Positions 39,113 through 47,872 of a stretch of 64,000 nucleotides of DNA are shown here, piece by piece (position 1 is the first letter of the stretch; each line of letters starts with the position of its first letter). The notes under the pieces were generated by a model that searched no databases, was not told where the DNA came from, and was given only the letters and a program-made list of their open reading frames with translations. A program made the translations under genes and the position numbers. This DNA is from Brachybacterium subflavum (GTDB taxonomy: Bacteria; Actinomycetota; Actinomycetes; Actinomycetales; Dermabacteraceae): positions 62,001 to 126,000 of the forward strand of contig NZ_VIGP01000002.1 of the NCBI RefSeq assembly GCF_009299795.1, in the 5' to 3' direction.

Positions 39113-39385
39113 TCCTGTTCAGAGACGGGCGGACGCGTGCGGCCGCCGGAACCCGGGCGCGCGAGCGCGGCGCTCCGGGAGCGAACAGGGACCGTTGTCG
39201 ATCGTCGAGGTTGGGTACGGCGGGCCCCACCGCCGTGCCGACGGACCCGAGGGCCGCCGACGCGCTCCATTGAACGCCGCGCACGGCGGGCTGGGCAAGT
39301 CGCGCGCGCTGGACGCAGCACGTCGCGGCCGGCGGGCGGGGCGCCTCGCGGCCGCTGCGCGCGGCACCTCGCGGCAGCCCCGTCG
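39113..39385. other. Intergenic region between crcB and the TetR gene
   Basis: No gene is seen. One imperfect 10-bp hairpin lies at 39215-39240 (GGTACGGCGG ... CCGCCGTGCC). I looked for the fluoride riboswitch consensus on the minus strand and did not find it. Confidence 0.4.
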
Positions 39386-40108
39386 TCAGTTCCGACCCGT
39401 CCCCCAGGCCTCCTTGAGCCGGGCGACGTGGTCGCCGAGGATCTCGGCCATGTCCACCGAGGAGTCGATAAGCCATTGCAGCTGCAGTCCGTCCATGAGC
39501 GCCACCGTCTCGCGGGCGATCCGCTCCACCGGGGCGTCCTCGCGCACGTCGCCCTTCTCCTGGTCCAGGCGCAGGCAGCGCGTCAGCGACTCCATGACGG
39601 CCTCGAAATGGCCGAGCATCCACTCGTGCGCGGGGTGGTCGGGCGTGGTCGCCTCGCCCGTGACCGTGGCGTAGAGCAGCACGATCTGGCGCCGCTGCAT
39701 GTTCAGGCCGGCCACGCGGACCAGGTGGTCGAAGGCGGACCAGGGCGTCGACCCCTCGGGCGGCATGGGGTCGCTGTCCACGGCGTCACGATGGGCGAGC
39801 ACCGCCCCCAGCAGCGCCTTCTTCGAGGGGAAATGATGGGCGAGACCGGACGGGGAGATCCCCGCGGCCTCGGCGACCTGCGCCATAGAGGTCGCACCGA
39901 AGCCCTGACGGGCGATGAGGTCCACGGCCGTGCGCAGCGCCTGCTCGCGGACGACCGCGGAGTCCTGGCCTCTCGGCCTGCCCGGGCGCCGACGGACCGG
40001 GCGCTGCACGGCGCCCTTCCCCTCCGCGGTGCCGAGCTCGTGGGCGGCGTCGTCTCCCGCCGCAGCGGTCGTCGGCCCCGCGGTGCGCGTGGTGTGGTCG
40101 GTGTTCAT
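39386..40108 (-). CDS. TetR-family transcriptional regulator
   Basis: 240 residues. After a 50-residue hydrophilic tail the helix-turn-helix is at about 50-95: REQALRTAVDLIARQGFGATSMAQVAEAAGISPSGLAHHFPSKKALL. The ligand domain ends LKEAWGTGRN. It lies 94 bp downstream of the MFS gene on the same strand and probably represses that operon through the operator at 41612-41640. GGGGAG precedes the ATG. Confidence 0.88.
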   Translation of the reverse strand: MNTDHTTRTAGPTTAAAGDDAAHELGTAEGKGAVQRPVRRRPGRPRGQDSAVVREQALRTAVDLIARQGFGATSMAQVAEAAGISPSGLAHHFPSKKALLGAVLAHRDAVDSDPMPPEGSTPWSAFDHLVRVAGLNMQRRQIVLLYATVTGEATTPDHPAHEWMLGHFEAVMESLTRCLRLDQEKGDVREDAPVERIARETVALMDGLQLQWLIDSSVDMAEILGDHVARLKEAWGTGRN

Positions 40109-40151
40109 GGGCTCCCCTTCGGCGCGGATCTCCATCGACCCGGGACGAGAG

Positions 40152-40182
40152 CGGGCCGGTGCGATCGTGCCGCACCGGCCCG
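40152..40182 (-). terminator. Hairpin between the MFS and TetR genes
   Basis: A perfect 12-bp stem (40152-40163 with 40171-40182) with a 7-nt loop inside the MFS-TetR gap. It could terminate most MFS transcripts and lower TetR expression. Confidence 0.6.
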
Positions 40183-40202
40183 TCCTCAATGGTTCACGCC
40201 TA

Positions 40203-41537
40203 CTATTTCACGCCGCGGATGAACATCGTGAGCACGGCGCCGATCACGCCGGAGATCGCGGCGGCCACGAACAGGACCGTGAAGTCGGTGCCGCCGCCGA
40301 TCCGCGCGAGGAGCACGCCGCCCAGGGCGGGAGCGATCGACTGGGGCAGGGCGTTGGCCATGTTGAACACGCCCAGGTCCTTGCCCGATGTCCTGCGGTC
40401 CGGCAGCACCTCGAAGACGAGCGCGAGGTCGACGGCGAGGTAGGTCCCGTAGGCGAGGCCCATGATCGCCTCGCACAGGAAGAACCCGCCGACCGAATCG
40501 ACGTGGGCGAGCATGTAGGTGCCGAGGCCGAAGACGAGGATCGATCCCGCCACGAGCACCTTGCGCCGTCCGATCCGATCGGAGATCCAGCCTGCGGCGA
40601 GCCCGGCGACCATGGACAGGACCGTGTAGATGGTGACGCCGGTGGCGACCGCGGTCGCGGCCGCTTTGTCCTCGAGCCCCAGGTGGTTGGTCATGAACAG
40701 CACGCGGAAGCTGATGAAGAGGTAGGAGGCCAGGATGATCATGAACCGGCCCCACCAGGCCAGCCCGAAGTCCGGGAACCTCAGGGGGTTCGTCCAGAAC
40801 GAGGTCACCAGCTCGCGCAGGTTGAACGGGTAGCGGTTCTGCTTGAGCACCGGATCAGGGATCATCAGCGCGTAGACGGTCACCAGCAGGAAGCCGAGAA
40901 CCGCCGGGATCATGAACAGACCCACCATGGTTCCGCCGAAGAACGAGGCGAGCCAGGTCGCGGCCATGATGGCGGAGTTCTGGGCGATGCCCACGATGCC
41001 GGAGACCTTGCCGTACTGCTCGTCGGGCAGCTGATCGGCGAGCGAGGCCGTGTACGCCGCGTATGCCATGTTCGCGCAGGCCTGCGCGATGAACCAGCCT
41101 GCGGCCAGCACCACGACGTTCGGCGCGAGCGCCATGATGAGGATCGCCGCGCACATCGCGAGGGCTCCGCCGATGATCCACGGCCGGCGCCGCCCCAGAC
41201 CGGAGCGCGTGCGGTCCGAGAGCCGCCCGCCGAGGGCGTTGAAGATGAGGGCGGCGATCGCACCGGGGGCGAGGGCGGCGGCCGCGATGGAGGCCTGCTC
41301 CGCCGGGAGATCCGAGAGCGTGCGGGCCTTCATCTGGACCGACACGGTCGCGGGCCCCATCAGGGCGACGAACAGTCCGAACTGGCCCAGGAAGATCCCG
41401 AGGACGTACCAGACCGGTTTCTTCTGTTCGGGCCTGATGCCCATGGCGGGCACGCGCAGCCGCGGACCGAGGATATTGGGGCTGCCCTTCGGATCGACGG
41501 TCGGATCGACCTCGAGATCGGGTGCGGCTGTGGACAC
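40203..41537 (-). CDS. MFS transporter, possible sugar:proton symporter
   Basis: 444 residues with 12 membrane helices. Recognisable segments are ALIFNALGGRLSDRTRSGLGRRRPWIIGGAL (motif A region) and a second motif A copy, AAGWISDRIGRRKVLVAGS. The DRTRSGLGRRRPWI form resembles the GPH/SLC45-like sugar transporters rather than drug pumps. I place the start at GTG 41537 because GAAGGAG lies 6 nt upstream; an in-frame ATG at 41555 would put this ribosome site inside the gene. The regulator TetR follows. The substrate is unknown. Confidence 0.82.
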   Translation of the reverse strand: MSTAAPDLEVDPTVDPKGSPNILGPRLRVPAMGIRPEQKKPVWYVLGIFLGQFGLFVALMGPATVSVQMKARTLSDLPAEQASIAAAALAPGAIAALIFNALGGRLSDRTRSGLGRRRPWIIGGALAMCAAILIMALAPNVVVLAAGWFIAQACANMAYAAYTASLADQLPDEQYGKVSGIVGIAQNSAIMAATWLASFFGGTMVGLFMIPAVLGFLLVTVYALMIPDPVLKQNRYPFNLRELVTSFWTNPLRFPDFGLAWWGRFMIILASYLFISFRVLFMTNHLGLEDKAAATAVATGVTIYTVLSMVAGLAAGWISDRIGRRKVLVAGSILVFGLGTYMLAHVDSVGGFFLCEAIMGLAYGTYLAVDLALVFEVLPDRRTSGKDLGVFNMANALPQSIAPALGGVLLARIGGGTDFTVLFVAAAISGVIGAVLTMFIRGVK

Positions 41538-41611
41538 GGGAGACTCCTTCGTCATGTCCGTCGGGCGATGCTCACGACGGGGTGCGTGCGGTCCGTGCGA
41601 CCGCCCCGAAA

Positions 41612-41640
41612 GTATTAGTTGGTATGCACTATTTTGTCGA
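41612..41640 (-). promoter_or_regulatory. Promoter/operator of the MFS-TetR operon
   Basis: On the minus strand TCGACA (41640-41635), a 17-nt spacer and TAATAC (41617-41612). The spacer and -10 contain the inverted repeat TAGT-N8-ACTA in an unusually A/T-rich patch, a likely TetR operator. Confidence 0.65.
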
Positions 41641-41831
41641 CCCGCATCCTGCCGCGCGGATGGCGCGTCATCCGGGCCGGCGCTCTGAGCTGGGGCTCCG
41701 GTCAACCTCCGTGCCGCACGTCACAGCGACGCACAGTCACGGCGAGGGCCCCACGGGCTCCGTGCGCAGGACGAGCCGATCCCTCCCCGGTCGCGCAGCG
41801 GCTCGACCACCCACGCCCGCCCTCACCGCGC

Positions 41832-41837
41832 TAGGCT
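41832..41837 (+). promoter_or_regulatory. -10 box of the thiM-thiE operon
   Basis: TAGGCT places the transcription start about 7 nt downstream, at the first bases of the TPP riboswitch. No convincing -35. Confidence 0.45.
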
Positions 41838-41846
41838 CGTCGGCGC

Positions 41847-41925
41847 GTGACACGGGGTGCCGCCGACGGCGGCTGAGAGCAGACCCGTCGAACCTGATCC
41901 AGTCAACGCTGGCGTAGGGAATGTC
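41847..41925 (+). ncRNA. TPP riboswitch (thi box) controlling thiM-thiE
   Basis: All conserved thi-box blocks are present in order: ACACGGGGTGCC, GGCTGAGAGCAGACCC, GAACCTGATCCAGT and ACGCTGGCGTAGGGAA. The 16-bp palindrome GTCGAGGATCCTCGAC at 41944-41959 is a candidate expression-platform hairpin. The ribosome site of thiM is about 30 nt further on. TPP binding should switch off thiamin salvage genes. Confidence 0.95.
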
Positions 41926-42004
41926 CGAGGCTGCGGCCGGGCTGTCGAGGATCCTCGACGACCGCGCGGCGCGATCGGCTCCCCGCCCCGACGAGAGGAG
42001 CCCG

Positions 42005-42958
42005 ATGGCCCCCGCATCCCCCGTCTCCCCCGCAGACGGCGCCCACGACGCCGCCGATCCGGACGTCGACCCAGTGGTCGGCCAATCCGCCGGCCGCGCC
42101 GCGGCACCCGTCGACGCCGCCCGTCTCGCCCGGCGCTCCGGAGATCTGCTCGGTGCCGTGCGCGATCGCGGTCCGCTGGTCCATGCGATCACGAACTCCG
42201 TGGTCACGAACGTGACGGCGAACGCGGTGCTCGCGATCGGCGCCGCCCCCGCGATGGTCGACATCGTGGGCGAGGCCGGCGACTTCGCCGCGATCGCCGA
42301 CGGCCTGCTCGTCAACCTCGGCACTCCCGCACCCCAGCAGTGCGAGGCCATGCGCGAGGCCGTCGGCGGCGCCCGCAGCTCGGGCACGCCGTGGGTCCTG
42401 GACCCGGTGGCGATCGGATCGCTGCGCGTGCGCACGCCTCTCGCCGCCGAGCTGGTGACCCAGGGACCGACCGCCGTGCGCGGCAACGCCTCGGAGATCC
42501 TCGCCCTCGCCGGCGAGGGCAGCGGCGGCCGCGGCGTCGACTCCTCCGACCCGATCGACGCCGCGCTGGCGGCGGCGACCGGGTTGGCGCGGACCCACGG
42601 CACGGTGGTCGCGATCTCCGGCGAGCGCGACCTCATCACGGACGGGAGCACCCTCGTGGAGGTGTCCGGCGGCAGCGCGCTGCTGACGCGGATGACCGGA
42701 GGGGGCTGCGCCCTCGGCGCCGTGATCGCGGCCTTCCTGGGCGCACGGGACGACGGGGACTCCGCGCTCGAGGCGGTCGTCGCCGCGCACGCGGCATACT
42801 CCCTCGCCGCCGAGCGCGCGGCCTCCGGGGCCGACGGCCCGGGCACCTTCGCGCCCCGGCTCCTCGACGCCCTCGCCGCGATCGTGCCGGACGACCTCGC
42901 CGCGCCGGAACGATTCCTCGTCCGCCCCGAGGACCAGGTCGGCGGCGAGGCCGCATGA
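42005..42958 (+). CDS. thiM: Hydroxyethylthiazole kinase
   Basis: 317 residues, longer than the usual about 270 because of a 45-residue Ala/Asp/Pro-rich N-terminus. Kinase landmarks: [51 protein letters not shown] and the phosphate loop [17 protein letters not shown] with the conserved cysteine. It phosphorylates 4-methyl-5-(hydroxyethyl)thiazole for thiamin salvage. ATG 42005 follows GAGAGGAG. It overlaps thiE by 4 bp. Confidence 0.93.
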   Translation: MAPASPVSPADGAHDAADPDVDPVVGQSAGRAAAPVDAARLARRSGDLLGAVRDRGPLVHAITNSVVTNVTANAVLAIGAAPAMVDIVGEAGDFAAIADGLLVNLGTPAPQQCEAMREAVGGARSSGTPWVLDPVAIGSLRVRTPLAAELVTQGPTAVRGNASEILALAGEGSGGRGVDSSDPIDAALAAATGLARTHGTVVAISGERDLITDGSTLVEVSGGSALLTRMTGGGCALGAVIAAFLGARDDGDSALEAVVAAHAAYSLAAERAASGADGPGTFAPRLLDALAAIVPDDLAAPERFLVRPEDQVGGEAA

Positions 42959-43623
42959 GGCCCTCGAGCGAGGACCTCGGCCTGTACCTCGTCACCGATC
43001 CCGCGCAGTACGGCGCTCGCGGGATCGTGCGCACGGTCGAGCTCGCCGTCGAGGGCGGCGCGAGGATCGTGCAGCTGCGCGAGAAGCACGCTGACCTCGC
43101 CGAGCACGTGCGCCTCCTGGAGCGCCTCGCGCGGGTGATCGACGGGCGCGCGCTGCTGGTGGTGAACGATCGCGTCGATGCCGCCCTGGCGGCGCGCGAG
43201 CGCGGCATCCGGGTGGACGGCGTGCACCTGGGGCAGGGCGACGAGGACGTGCGACGTGCGCGCGACCTGCTCGGGCCCGACGCGATCATCGGGCTCAGCG
43301 CGAACACCTCGGAGCATCTCGAGGCCGTGGTCGCGCTGCCGGACGGCACCGTCGACCACGTGGGCATCGGGGCGATCCGCGCGACCGCCACGAAGGCGGA
43401 TCATCCGTCGCCCCTCGGCATCGGGGGCTTCGCGCTCCTCGCGGCCGCCTCGCCGGTGCCCAGCGTCGCCATCGGCGGGATCACCGCGGCCGATATCCCG
43501 GACCTGCGGCGCGCGGGCGCCTCGGGCTGCGCGGTGGTCTCGGCGCTCTGCGCGGCCGACGACCCCCTGCGGGCGGCACGGGCGCTCAGCGCGGCCTGGG
43601 ACGGGGCCGCATCAGCTCACTGA
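42955..43623 (+). CDS. thiE: Thiamine-phosphate synthase
   Basis: 222 residues, full length. It joins the pyrimidine and thiazole phosphates to give thiamin phosphate. Family motifs are IVQLREK (pyrophosphate site), [39 protein letters not shown] and [11 protein letters not shown]. It is co-translated with thiM (ATGA overlap). Its 3' end overlaps the convergent thiD gene by 7 bp (43617-43623). Confidence 0.95.
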   Translation: MRPSSEDLGLYLVTDPAQYGARGIVRTVELAVEGGARIVQLREKHADLAEHVRLLERLARVIDGRALLVVNDRVDAALAARERGIRVDGVHLGQGDEDVRRARDLLGPDAIIGLSANTSEHLEAVVALPDGTVDHVGIGAIRATATKADHPSPLGIGGFALLAAASPVPSVAIGGITAADIPDLRRAGASGCAVVSALCAADDPLRAARALSAAWDGAASAH

Positions 43624-44525
43624 TCCTTCGGCGTCCTGCCCTCCCACAGGGCATGGAAGTGGTGGAGCGGTCCGTGGCCCCGCCCCACGTCGAGCTGGTC
43701 GCTCGCGGCGAGCGCACCGTGCAGGTACGCCTTGGCACCCCGCACGGCGTCGTCCACGGGCAGGCGCGGCAGCAGCGCGGCGATCGCCGCCGAGAGCGTG
43801 CATCCGGTGCCGTGGTCGTTGCTGGTCCCGATCCGCGGGGCGGGCAGCTCGAGGATCCCCTCACTCCCGCACAGCAGATCGGTGCTGGTGGGCGAGCCCT
43901 CGAGATGACCGCCCTTGAGCAGAACGCGGCGCGGGCCGAGGGCGAGCAGGTCGTGCGCCCGCCGACGCATCTCGGCCTCGCTCCAGTCCGGCTCCTCCCC
44001 CAGCAGCACCGCGGCCTCGGGCAGGTTCGGGGTGAGCACGTCGGCCAGCGGCACGAGCTGCTCGCGGACGGCGTCGACGGCGTCCTCGTCCAGGAGGCGG
44101 TCGCCGCTCTTGGCGACCATCACGGGGTCCAGCACGATCCTGCGCGCCCCGTGGCCGCGCAGGCGCTCGGCGATGACCTGCGTGATGCCGACGTCGGCGA
44201 CCATCCCGATCTTCACGGCGTCCACCCGCACGTCCTCGAAGACGGCATCGATCTGCTCGCCGACGAACTCCGGGTCGAGCGCGGCGACCCCGCGCACTCC
44301 CTGGGTGTTCTGGGCGACGACGGCGGTGACCACGGCCATCCCGTAGGCCTCCTGGGCGGCGAAGGCCTTGAGGTCGGCGTGGATGCCGGCGCCTCCCGTC
44401 GGATCGGTCCCGGCGATCGAGAGCACGTTGGGGACGCGGTCGACGGGGAGCGCGTCGGCCGCGGTGACGCGGGGGCTGGTGACGCTGGGGACGGGCGCGC
44501 TGGGGATGGGGTCGCTGGAGCTCAC
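43617..44525 (-). CDS. thiD: Hydroxymethylpyrimidine/phosphomethylpyrimidine kinase
   Basis: 302 residues including a 30-residue Ser/Pro/Val-rich N-terminal tail. Landmarks: VLSIAGTDPTGGAGIHADLKAF, YGMAVVTAVVAQNTQGV, VLDPVMVAKSGDRLL and the anion hole DHGTGCTLSAAIAA. It phosphorylates HMP twice to give HMP-PP for ThiE. The start is GTG 44525, about 45 nt after its own TPP riboswitch. It ends inside thiE from the opposite strand, so the two thi transcripts collide. Confidence 0.94.
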   Translation of the reverse strand: MSSSDPIPSAPVPSVTSPRVTAADALPVDRVPNVLSIAGTDPTGGAGIHADLKAFAAQEAYGMAVVTAVVAQNTQGVRGVAALDPEFVGEQIDAVFEDVRVDAVKIGMVADVGITQVIAERLRGHGARRIVLDPVMVAKSGDRLLDEDAVDAVREQLVPLADVLTPNLPEAAVLLGEEPDWSEAEMRRRAHDLLALGPRRVLLKGGHLEGSPTSTDLLCGSEGILELPAPRIGTSNDHGTGCTLSAAIAALLPRLPVDDAVRGAKAYLHGALAASDQLDVGRGHGPLHHFHALWEGRTPKDQ

Positions 44526-44568
44526 GGTGCCTCTTCCACGAGGCCGGCGGGGAGGGCGCGCAGAGGTC

Positions 44569-44692
44569 CCGTCCCTGCGCCGGCATGATCCGGATCAGGT
44601 GCTCAGGGTCTCCACGCCGTCCTCGCCCAGCGCTCGGGCGCCTCGCGTGACCAGTGGATTCTCAGCCCCTTGCCGGGACTCCCCTCGGTGCC
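44569..44692 (-). ncRNA. TPP riboswitch controlling thiD
   Basis: On the minus strand the blocks GGGGAGTCCCGGC, GGGGCTGAGA, ACCCTGAGCACCTGATC and GGATCATGCCGGCGCAGGGA are in order. A longer variable P3 arm (about 35 nt) separates the two halves. Transcription should begin just upstream from TAGCGT (44697-44702, minus strand). Confidence 0.93.
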
Positions 44693-44694
44693 GC

Positions 44695-45828
44695 TCACGC
44701 TAGCAGGGAGGGGCCGACGACGGGGCGGGCGACCGCGCTGCGCGCGCGCAGCGCGGCCTCGGTGTCGGCCGCGGCGAGATCGGCGTTGATGTGGGCGCCG
44801 GCGAGAGCGCCCGCCGCGGCCGCGGCGCCCACCTGGGCGGTCGGGTCGGAGAGGTTCCCCGCGACCCAGACGCCGGGCACGTCGCTCGCCCCGGCCGCAC
44901 CGGAGGGCACCTTCGCGCCCATGCCGGGGATCTCCTCGGCGCGCAGGCCGAGCCCCTCGAGGCCGTCGAGGCGCGGGGTCATGGTGGTGGCGACGGCGAG
45001 CACGCGGCGCGGGACCACCTCGCCGTCGGCCAGGCGCACACCGGTGATGCCCGTCGGCCCCTCCCCGATGACCTCGGTGACGTCCTCGTCGACCACGCGG
45101 ATGCCCCGCGCGGACATCCTGGCGCGGGTCCGCGCGTCCAGGGCGGTGCCGCGCGCGAAGTAGACGATGTCGTCGCTGAGCTGTCGGAACAGCCAGGCCT
45201 GATGGGCGGACATCGGGCCCGAGGCGAGGATCCCGATCGGCTCGTCGCGCACCTCCCAGCCGTGGCAGTAGGGGCAGTGGACGACGCCGCTCCCCCAGTG
45301 CTCGGCGAGGCCCGGGATCGCCGGGAGCTCGTCGCGCACGCCGGTCGCGACCAGGAGGCGCCGGGCACGCAGCGCGCGGCCGTCCTCGAGGACGACGTCG
45401 AATCCTCCCTCGACGCCGTCGACCGGCCAGTCCGGCCGCACCGAGGCGACCCGTCCCCGCACGACGGTGCCGCCGTACCCCTCGACCTCCTCGCGACCTC
45501 GGGCCAGGAGCTCGCCGGGCGGAATCCCCTCCCGGCCCAGCAGGCCGTGGACGCCCTCGGCCGGGGCGTTGCGCGGGTCCCCCGCGTCGATCACCAGCAC
45601 GCGGCGGCGGGACCGGGCGAGCATGAGCGCACCGTTCAGGCCGGCCGCGCCGCCGCCGATGACGATGACGTCCGCCGTGGGATCTGCGGCGCGATCCGCC
45701 GTGGGATCTGCGGTGCGATCCGCCGTGGGATCCGCGGTGCGATCCGCCGTGGGATCCGCCGCGCGGTCAGCAGTCCGCGCCACCGTGGGGCCGGTGGCCT
45801 GGTCCGCCGTGCTGAGATGGGTGTCCAT
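44695..45828 (-). CDS. NAD(P)/FAD-dependent disulfide oxidoreductase, thioredoxin reductase-like
   Basis: 377 residues. After an N-terminal tail of about 50 residues made of TADRxADP repeats comes the FAD motif ADVIVIGGGAAGLNGALMLARS. The redox motif CPYC lies in VVHCPYCHGWEVRDEPIG. A second dinucleotide region and a C-terminal GVWVAGNLSDPTAQVGAAAA (FAD closure) follow. Thioredoxin reductase proper usually has CAxC, so the partner is unknown. AGGAGG precedes the ATG at 45828. It is divergent from an XRE-cupin regulator, which may control it. Confidence 0.88.
   Translation of the reverse strand: MDTHLSTADQATGPTVARTADRAADPTADRTADPTADRTADPTADRAADPTADVIVIGGGAAGLNGALMLARSRRRVLVIDAGDPRNAPAEGVHGLLGREGIPPGELLARGREEVEGYGGTVVRGRVASVRPDWPVDGVEGGFDVVLEDGRALRARRLLVATGVRDELPAIPGLAEHWGSGVVHCPYCHGWEVRDEPIGILASGPMSAHQAWLFRQLSDDIVYFARGTALDARTRARMSARGIRVVDEDVTEVIGEGPTGITGVRLADGEVVPRRVLAVATTMTPRLDGLEGLGLRAEEIPGMGAKVPSGAAGASDVPGVWVAGNLSDPTAQVGAAAAAGALAGAHINADLAAADTEAALRARSAVARPVVGPSLLA
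45676..45775. repeat. 24-bp tandem repeats encoding the oxidoreductase N-terminal tail
   Basis: About four copies of a 24-bp unit (GTGGGATCTGCGG / GCGATCCGCC type, with small substitutions) encode the octapeptide TADRxADP. As 24 is a multiple of three, copy-number change would keep the frame. Confidence 0.85.
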
Positions 45829-45885
45829 GGGTCCTCCTGGTGGCCCGCTCGGGTGCGGGCCGATCGATGTGCTCGACATCGACAC

Positions 45886-45915
45886 TAGGCACGGTTTGCC
45901 CTTTCGGCATACGCT
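45886..45915 (+). promoter_or_regulatory. Promoter of the XRE-cupin regulator (leaderless)
   Basis: TAGGCA (45886-45891), an 18-nt spacer and TACGCT (45910-45915), ending 7 nt before ATG 45923. A TAGTGT -10 candidate for the divergent gene overlaps at 45882-45887 on the minus strand. Confidence 0.5.
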
Positions 45916-45922
45916 CTTGCTC

Positions 45923-46501
45923 ATGACGCAAGAAGATGGGGCGATCGAGACCCTCGTGCGCAAACGGATCCGTGCTCTGCGCCTCTCGCGCGGGTGGTCG
46001 CTGGACGATCTGGCGCAGCGGGCCCGGATGAGCCCGTCGACGCTCAGCCGGATCGAGGGCGGCACGCGACGCCTCGCCCTCGATCAGCTGATCACACTGG
46101 CCCGCGCCCTGGACACGACCCTGGACGAGCTCGTGGACTCCGGCACCGAGGATGTGATCTCCAGCCCCGCCCTGGACGGCCCCGGAGGATCGATGCGCTG
46201 GTCGATCCGCGGCCAACCGGATCTCTCCGTGATCCGGCAGCGGCTCACGGAGCCGCCCACCGCGCCCTCCGCCATGCGGGCGCACACGGGACGGGAATGG
46301 TTCGTGGTGCTCTCGGGCACGGCGACGCTGCTGCTGGGAGACCGTCGGCTCCGGGTCGAGAAGAACCAGGCGGCAGAGTTCCCCACCATGCTTCCGCACG
46401 CGATCGGCGCCGAGGGCGGCAGGCCCTGCGAGGTGCTGGGCGTCTTCGACCGGGAGGCGCGGCGCGAGCACGGCGGGTCCCCGTCGGCCCCGGCGGGCTG
46501 A
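45923..46501 (+). CDS. XRE-family regulator with C-terminal cupin domain
   Basis: 192 residues. The helix-turn-helix is at about 12-70: LVRKRIRALRLSRGWSLDDLAQRARMSPSTLSRIEGGTRRL. The cupin barrel is about 110-180: AHTGREWFVVLSGTATLLLGDRRL and EFPTMLPHAIGAEGG. This class senses a small ligand with the cupin domain. It is divergent from the flavin oxidoreductase at 44695-45828, the most likely target. The ATG matches the leaderless promoter. Confidence 0.9.
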   Translation: MTQEDGAIETLVRKRIRALRLSRGWSLDDLAQRARMSPSTLSRIEGGTRRLALDQLITLARALDTTLDELVDSGTEDVISSPALDGPGGSMRWSIRGQPDLSVIRQRLTEPPTAPSAMRAHTGREWFVVLSGTATLLLGDRRLRVEKNQAAEFPTMLPHAIGAEGGRPCEVLGVFDREARREHGGSPSAPAG

Positions 46502-46554
46502 GCGTCCCGATCGCCGGAGACGCGAAGACCCCCGCCCGTCGCCGCAGAAGCGAG

Positions 46555-46587
46555 GAGCCCCGCCCGGCATGCGCCGGACGGGGGCTC
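46555..46587. terminator. Terminator between the XRE-cupin and csbD genes
   Basis: An imperfect stem of about 13 bp (46555-46568 with 46573-46587; one mismatch, one bulge) in the convergent gap. Confidence 0.6.
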
Positions 46588-46639
46588 GAGACGGAGCGCG
46601 AGGCTCCTGGCGGAGCGCTGGGCCCCGGGGCGGCGGTTC

Positions 46640-46849
46640 TTACTCGCCGTCCTTCTTGCCGGTGAGGCCGTTCAGGGCACCCTTCACGGAGTCCTTGACG
46701 TCCTGGACCTTGTCCTCGAGGCCGGCACGCGTCTGCTGCGCCTTGCCCTCGGACTCGGCCTCCTTGTCGCCGGTGACCTTCCCCAGGCCCTCCTTGGCCT
46801 TGCCGCCGAGCTTGTCGGCCGTGTTCTCGAACTTCTCATCCGCACTCAT
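46640..46849 (-). CDS. CsbD-family stress protein
   Basis: 69 residues, hydrophilic and Lys/Glu/Asp/Gly-rich, with the CsbD pattern KFENTADKLGGKAKEGLGKVTGDKEAESEGK followed by a short helix and Gly/Lys end. CsbD is a general-stress protein of unknown mechanism. GGGAGG lies about 7 nt before the ATG at 46849. Confidence 0.9.
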   Translation of the reverse strand: MSADEKFENTADKLGGKAKEGLGKVTGDKEAESEGKAQQTRAGLEDKVQDVKDSVKGALNGLTGKKDGE

Positions 46850-46953
46850 CGGTGCCTCCCTCGCTGTCGGATGTCCTGCTCGTACCCTTCCGAGTATAGG
46901 GACGCAGACCGGACGGCGGGCGGGTTCCGCCTGGCCAGCGCCTGAACGCGGTC

Positions 46954-46993
46954 GCGCCCCGCCTCCCGCCGGCGAGGGCGGGGGACGGGGCGC
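46954..46993 (-). terminator. Terminator after the cold-shock gene
   Basis: A GC-rich imperfect stem of about 17 bp (46954-46970 with 46976-46993) downstream of the cold-shock stop codon. Confidence 0.6.
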
Positions 46994-47063
46994 GGTGCAC
47001 GCGCTGCGTGCGACTCCCGGAACGAGGCGGCGGGCGGACCCGCCCCTCAGCTCAGGAGGAGGT

Positions 47064-47267
47064 TCAGGCCGGCTGGATGTTGGTCGCGGTCAGGCCGCGA
47101 TCCGTGCGCTCGGTGTCGAAGGAGACCTTCTGGTCCTCCTCGAGGTTGCGGTAGCCGGAGCCGGCGATGTTGCTGAAGTGGGCGAAGACGTCGGCCGAGC
47201 CGTCGTCGGGGGCGATGAAGCCGTACCCCTTCTCGGAGTTGAACCACTTCACGGTGCCTGTAGTCAT
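47064..47267 (-). CDS. Cold-shock protein (CspA family)
   Basis: 67 residues, one OB-fold. The RNA-binding motifs KGYGFIAP (RNP1) and DVFAHFSNI (RNP2) are intact, with GTVKWFNSEKGYG at the start. It is an RNA chaperone that destabilises RNA structure in the cold or in fast growth. AAGGAA precedes the ATG. The large empty region upstream fits the long leaders typical of csp genes. Confidence 0.95.
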   Translation of the reverse strand: MTTGTVKWFNSEKGYGFIAPDDGSADVFAHFSNIAGSGYRNLEEDQKVSFDTERTDRGLTATNIQPA

Positions 47268-47718
47268 GCAGTCTTTCCTTCGGTGTGCAGAGAGCAGATG
47301 CCCTCTGTGCGGTCACGACGAGATCTCCGCCGTGCGCCCCCACGGCGGACCGGACCCGAGGGTTGCGGTTCGTCATGGGGAGAACGTGGGGATGGGGCGA
47401 GTCGCCTCATCCGGATGAGCTGCCGAGTGCGCTGCGGAGGTCCTCCATGGACCTGCGACGCCACGGTCGGTTGCAGGGGGTGATGGTGCTGCGGGTGAAG
47501 ATGTCCTGACGGTCGGCCGTGCGCTCGATCGGCGCTGTTGTTTCGAGCGTACCCGATGGATCCGGATCGCACGAGGGGTTTGCCGCGTGGATCATGCCGA
47601 AGATTCCCCGCGGCGTCCGCACCTGCCCCATCTCGCTCGCCCTCATGAGCGCGCACCGCCCCGTCCAGGCCCGATGGGTCCGGGACATCGACACCGCCGC
47701 CGGCCCCACAGCGGGACG
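47268..47718 (-). promoter_or_regulatory. Long upstream region of the cold-shock gene
   Basis: About 450 bp without a credible gene. A possible minus-strand -10 TACGCT lies at about 47550-47555 in the less GC-rich stretch GTTTCGAGCGTACCCGATGG, which would give a 5' leader of about 280 nt. No conserved cold-box could be identified. Confidence 0.35.
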
Positions 47719-47862
47719 TCAGATCAGCGCACGGGAGATCTGCATCGCAATGGGGGCGATCAGGTGACCGCCGACCTCGATGACGAGCCACGAGAGGCTG
47801 GTGCTCACGCCGATGATCGCCGCCGCCCGCCGCCGCCCGCGCAGCAGCCCCGCGACTCCCCG
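47719..47862 (-). pseudogene. Decayed 3' copy of the adjacent DUF4190-like gene
   Basis: Reading the minus strand to the TGA at 47719-47721 gives about 47 codons, including LLRGRRRAAAIIGVSTSLSW and LVIEVGGHLIAPIAMQI. This aligns without gaps to the C-terminus of the neighbouring gene (ALFQRGRRRTAAIVGVSVSA...). TGA codons close the frame directly upstream in the hexamer repeat and no start codon fits. It is a truncated duplicate. Confidence 0.75.
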
Positions 47863-47872
47863 TCACGGACCC

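Noticed and set aside
39106..39385. Fluoride riboswitch upstream of the crcB pair
   Set aside because: The expected conserved pseudoknot blocks of the crcB motif could not be found on the minus strand.
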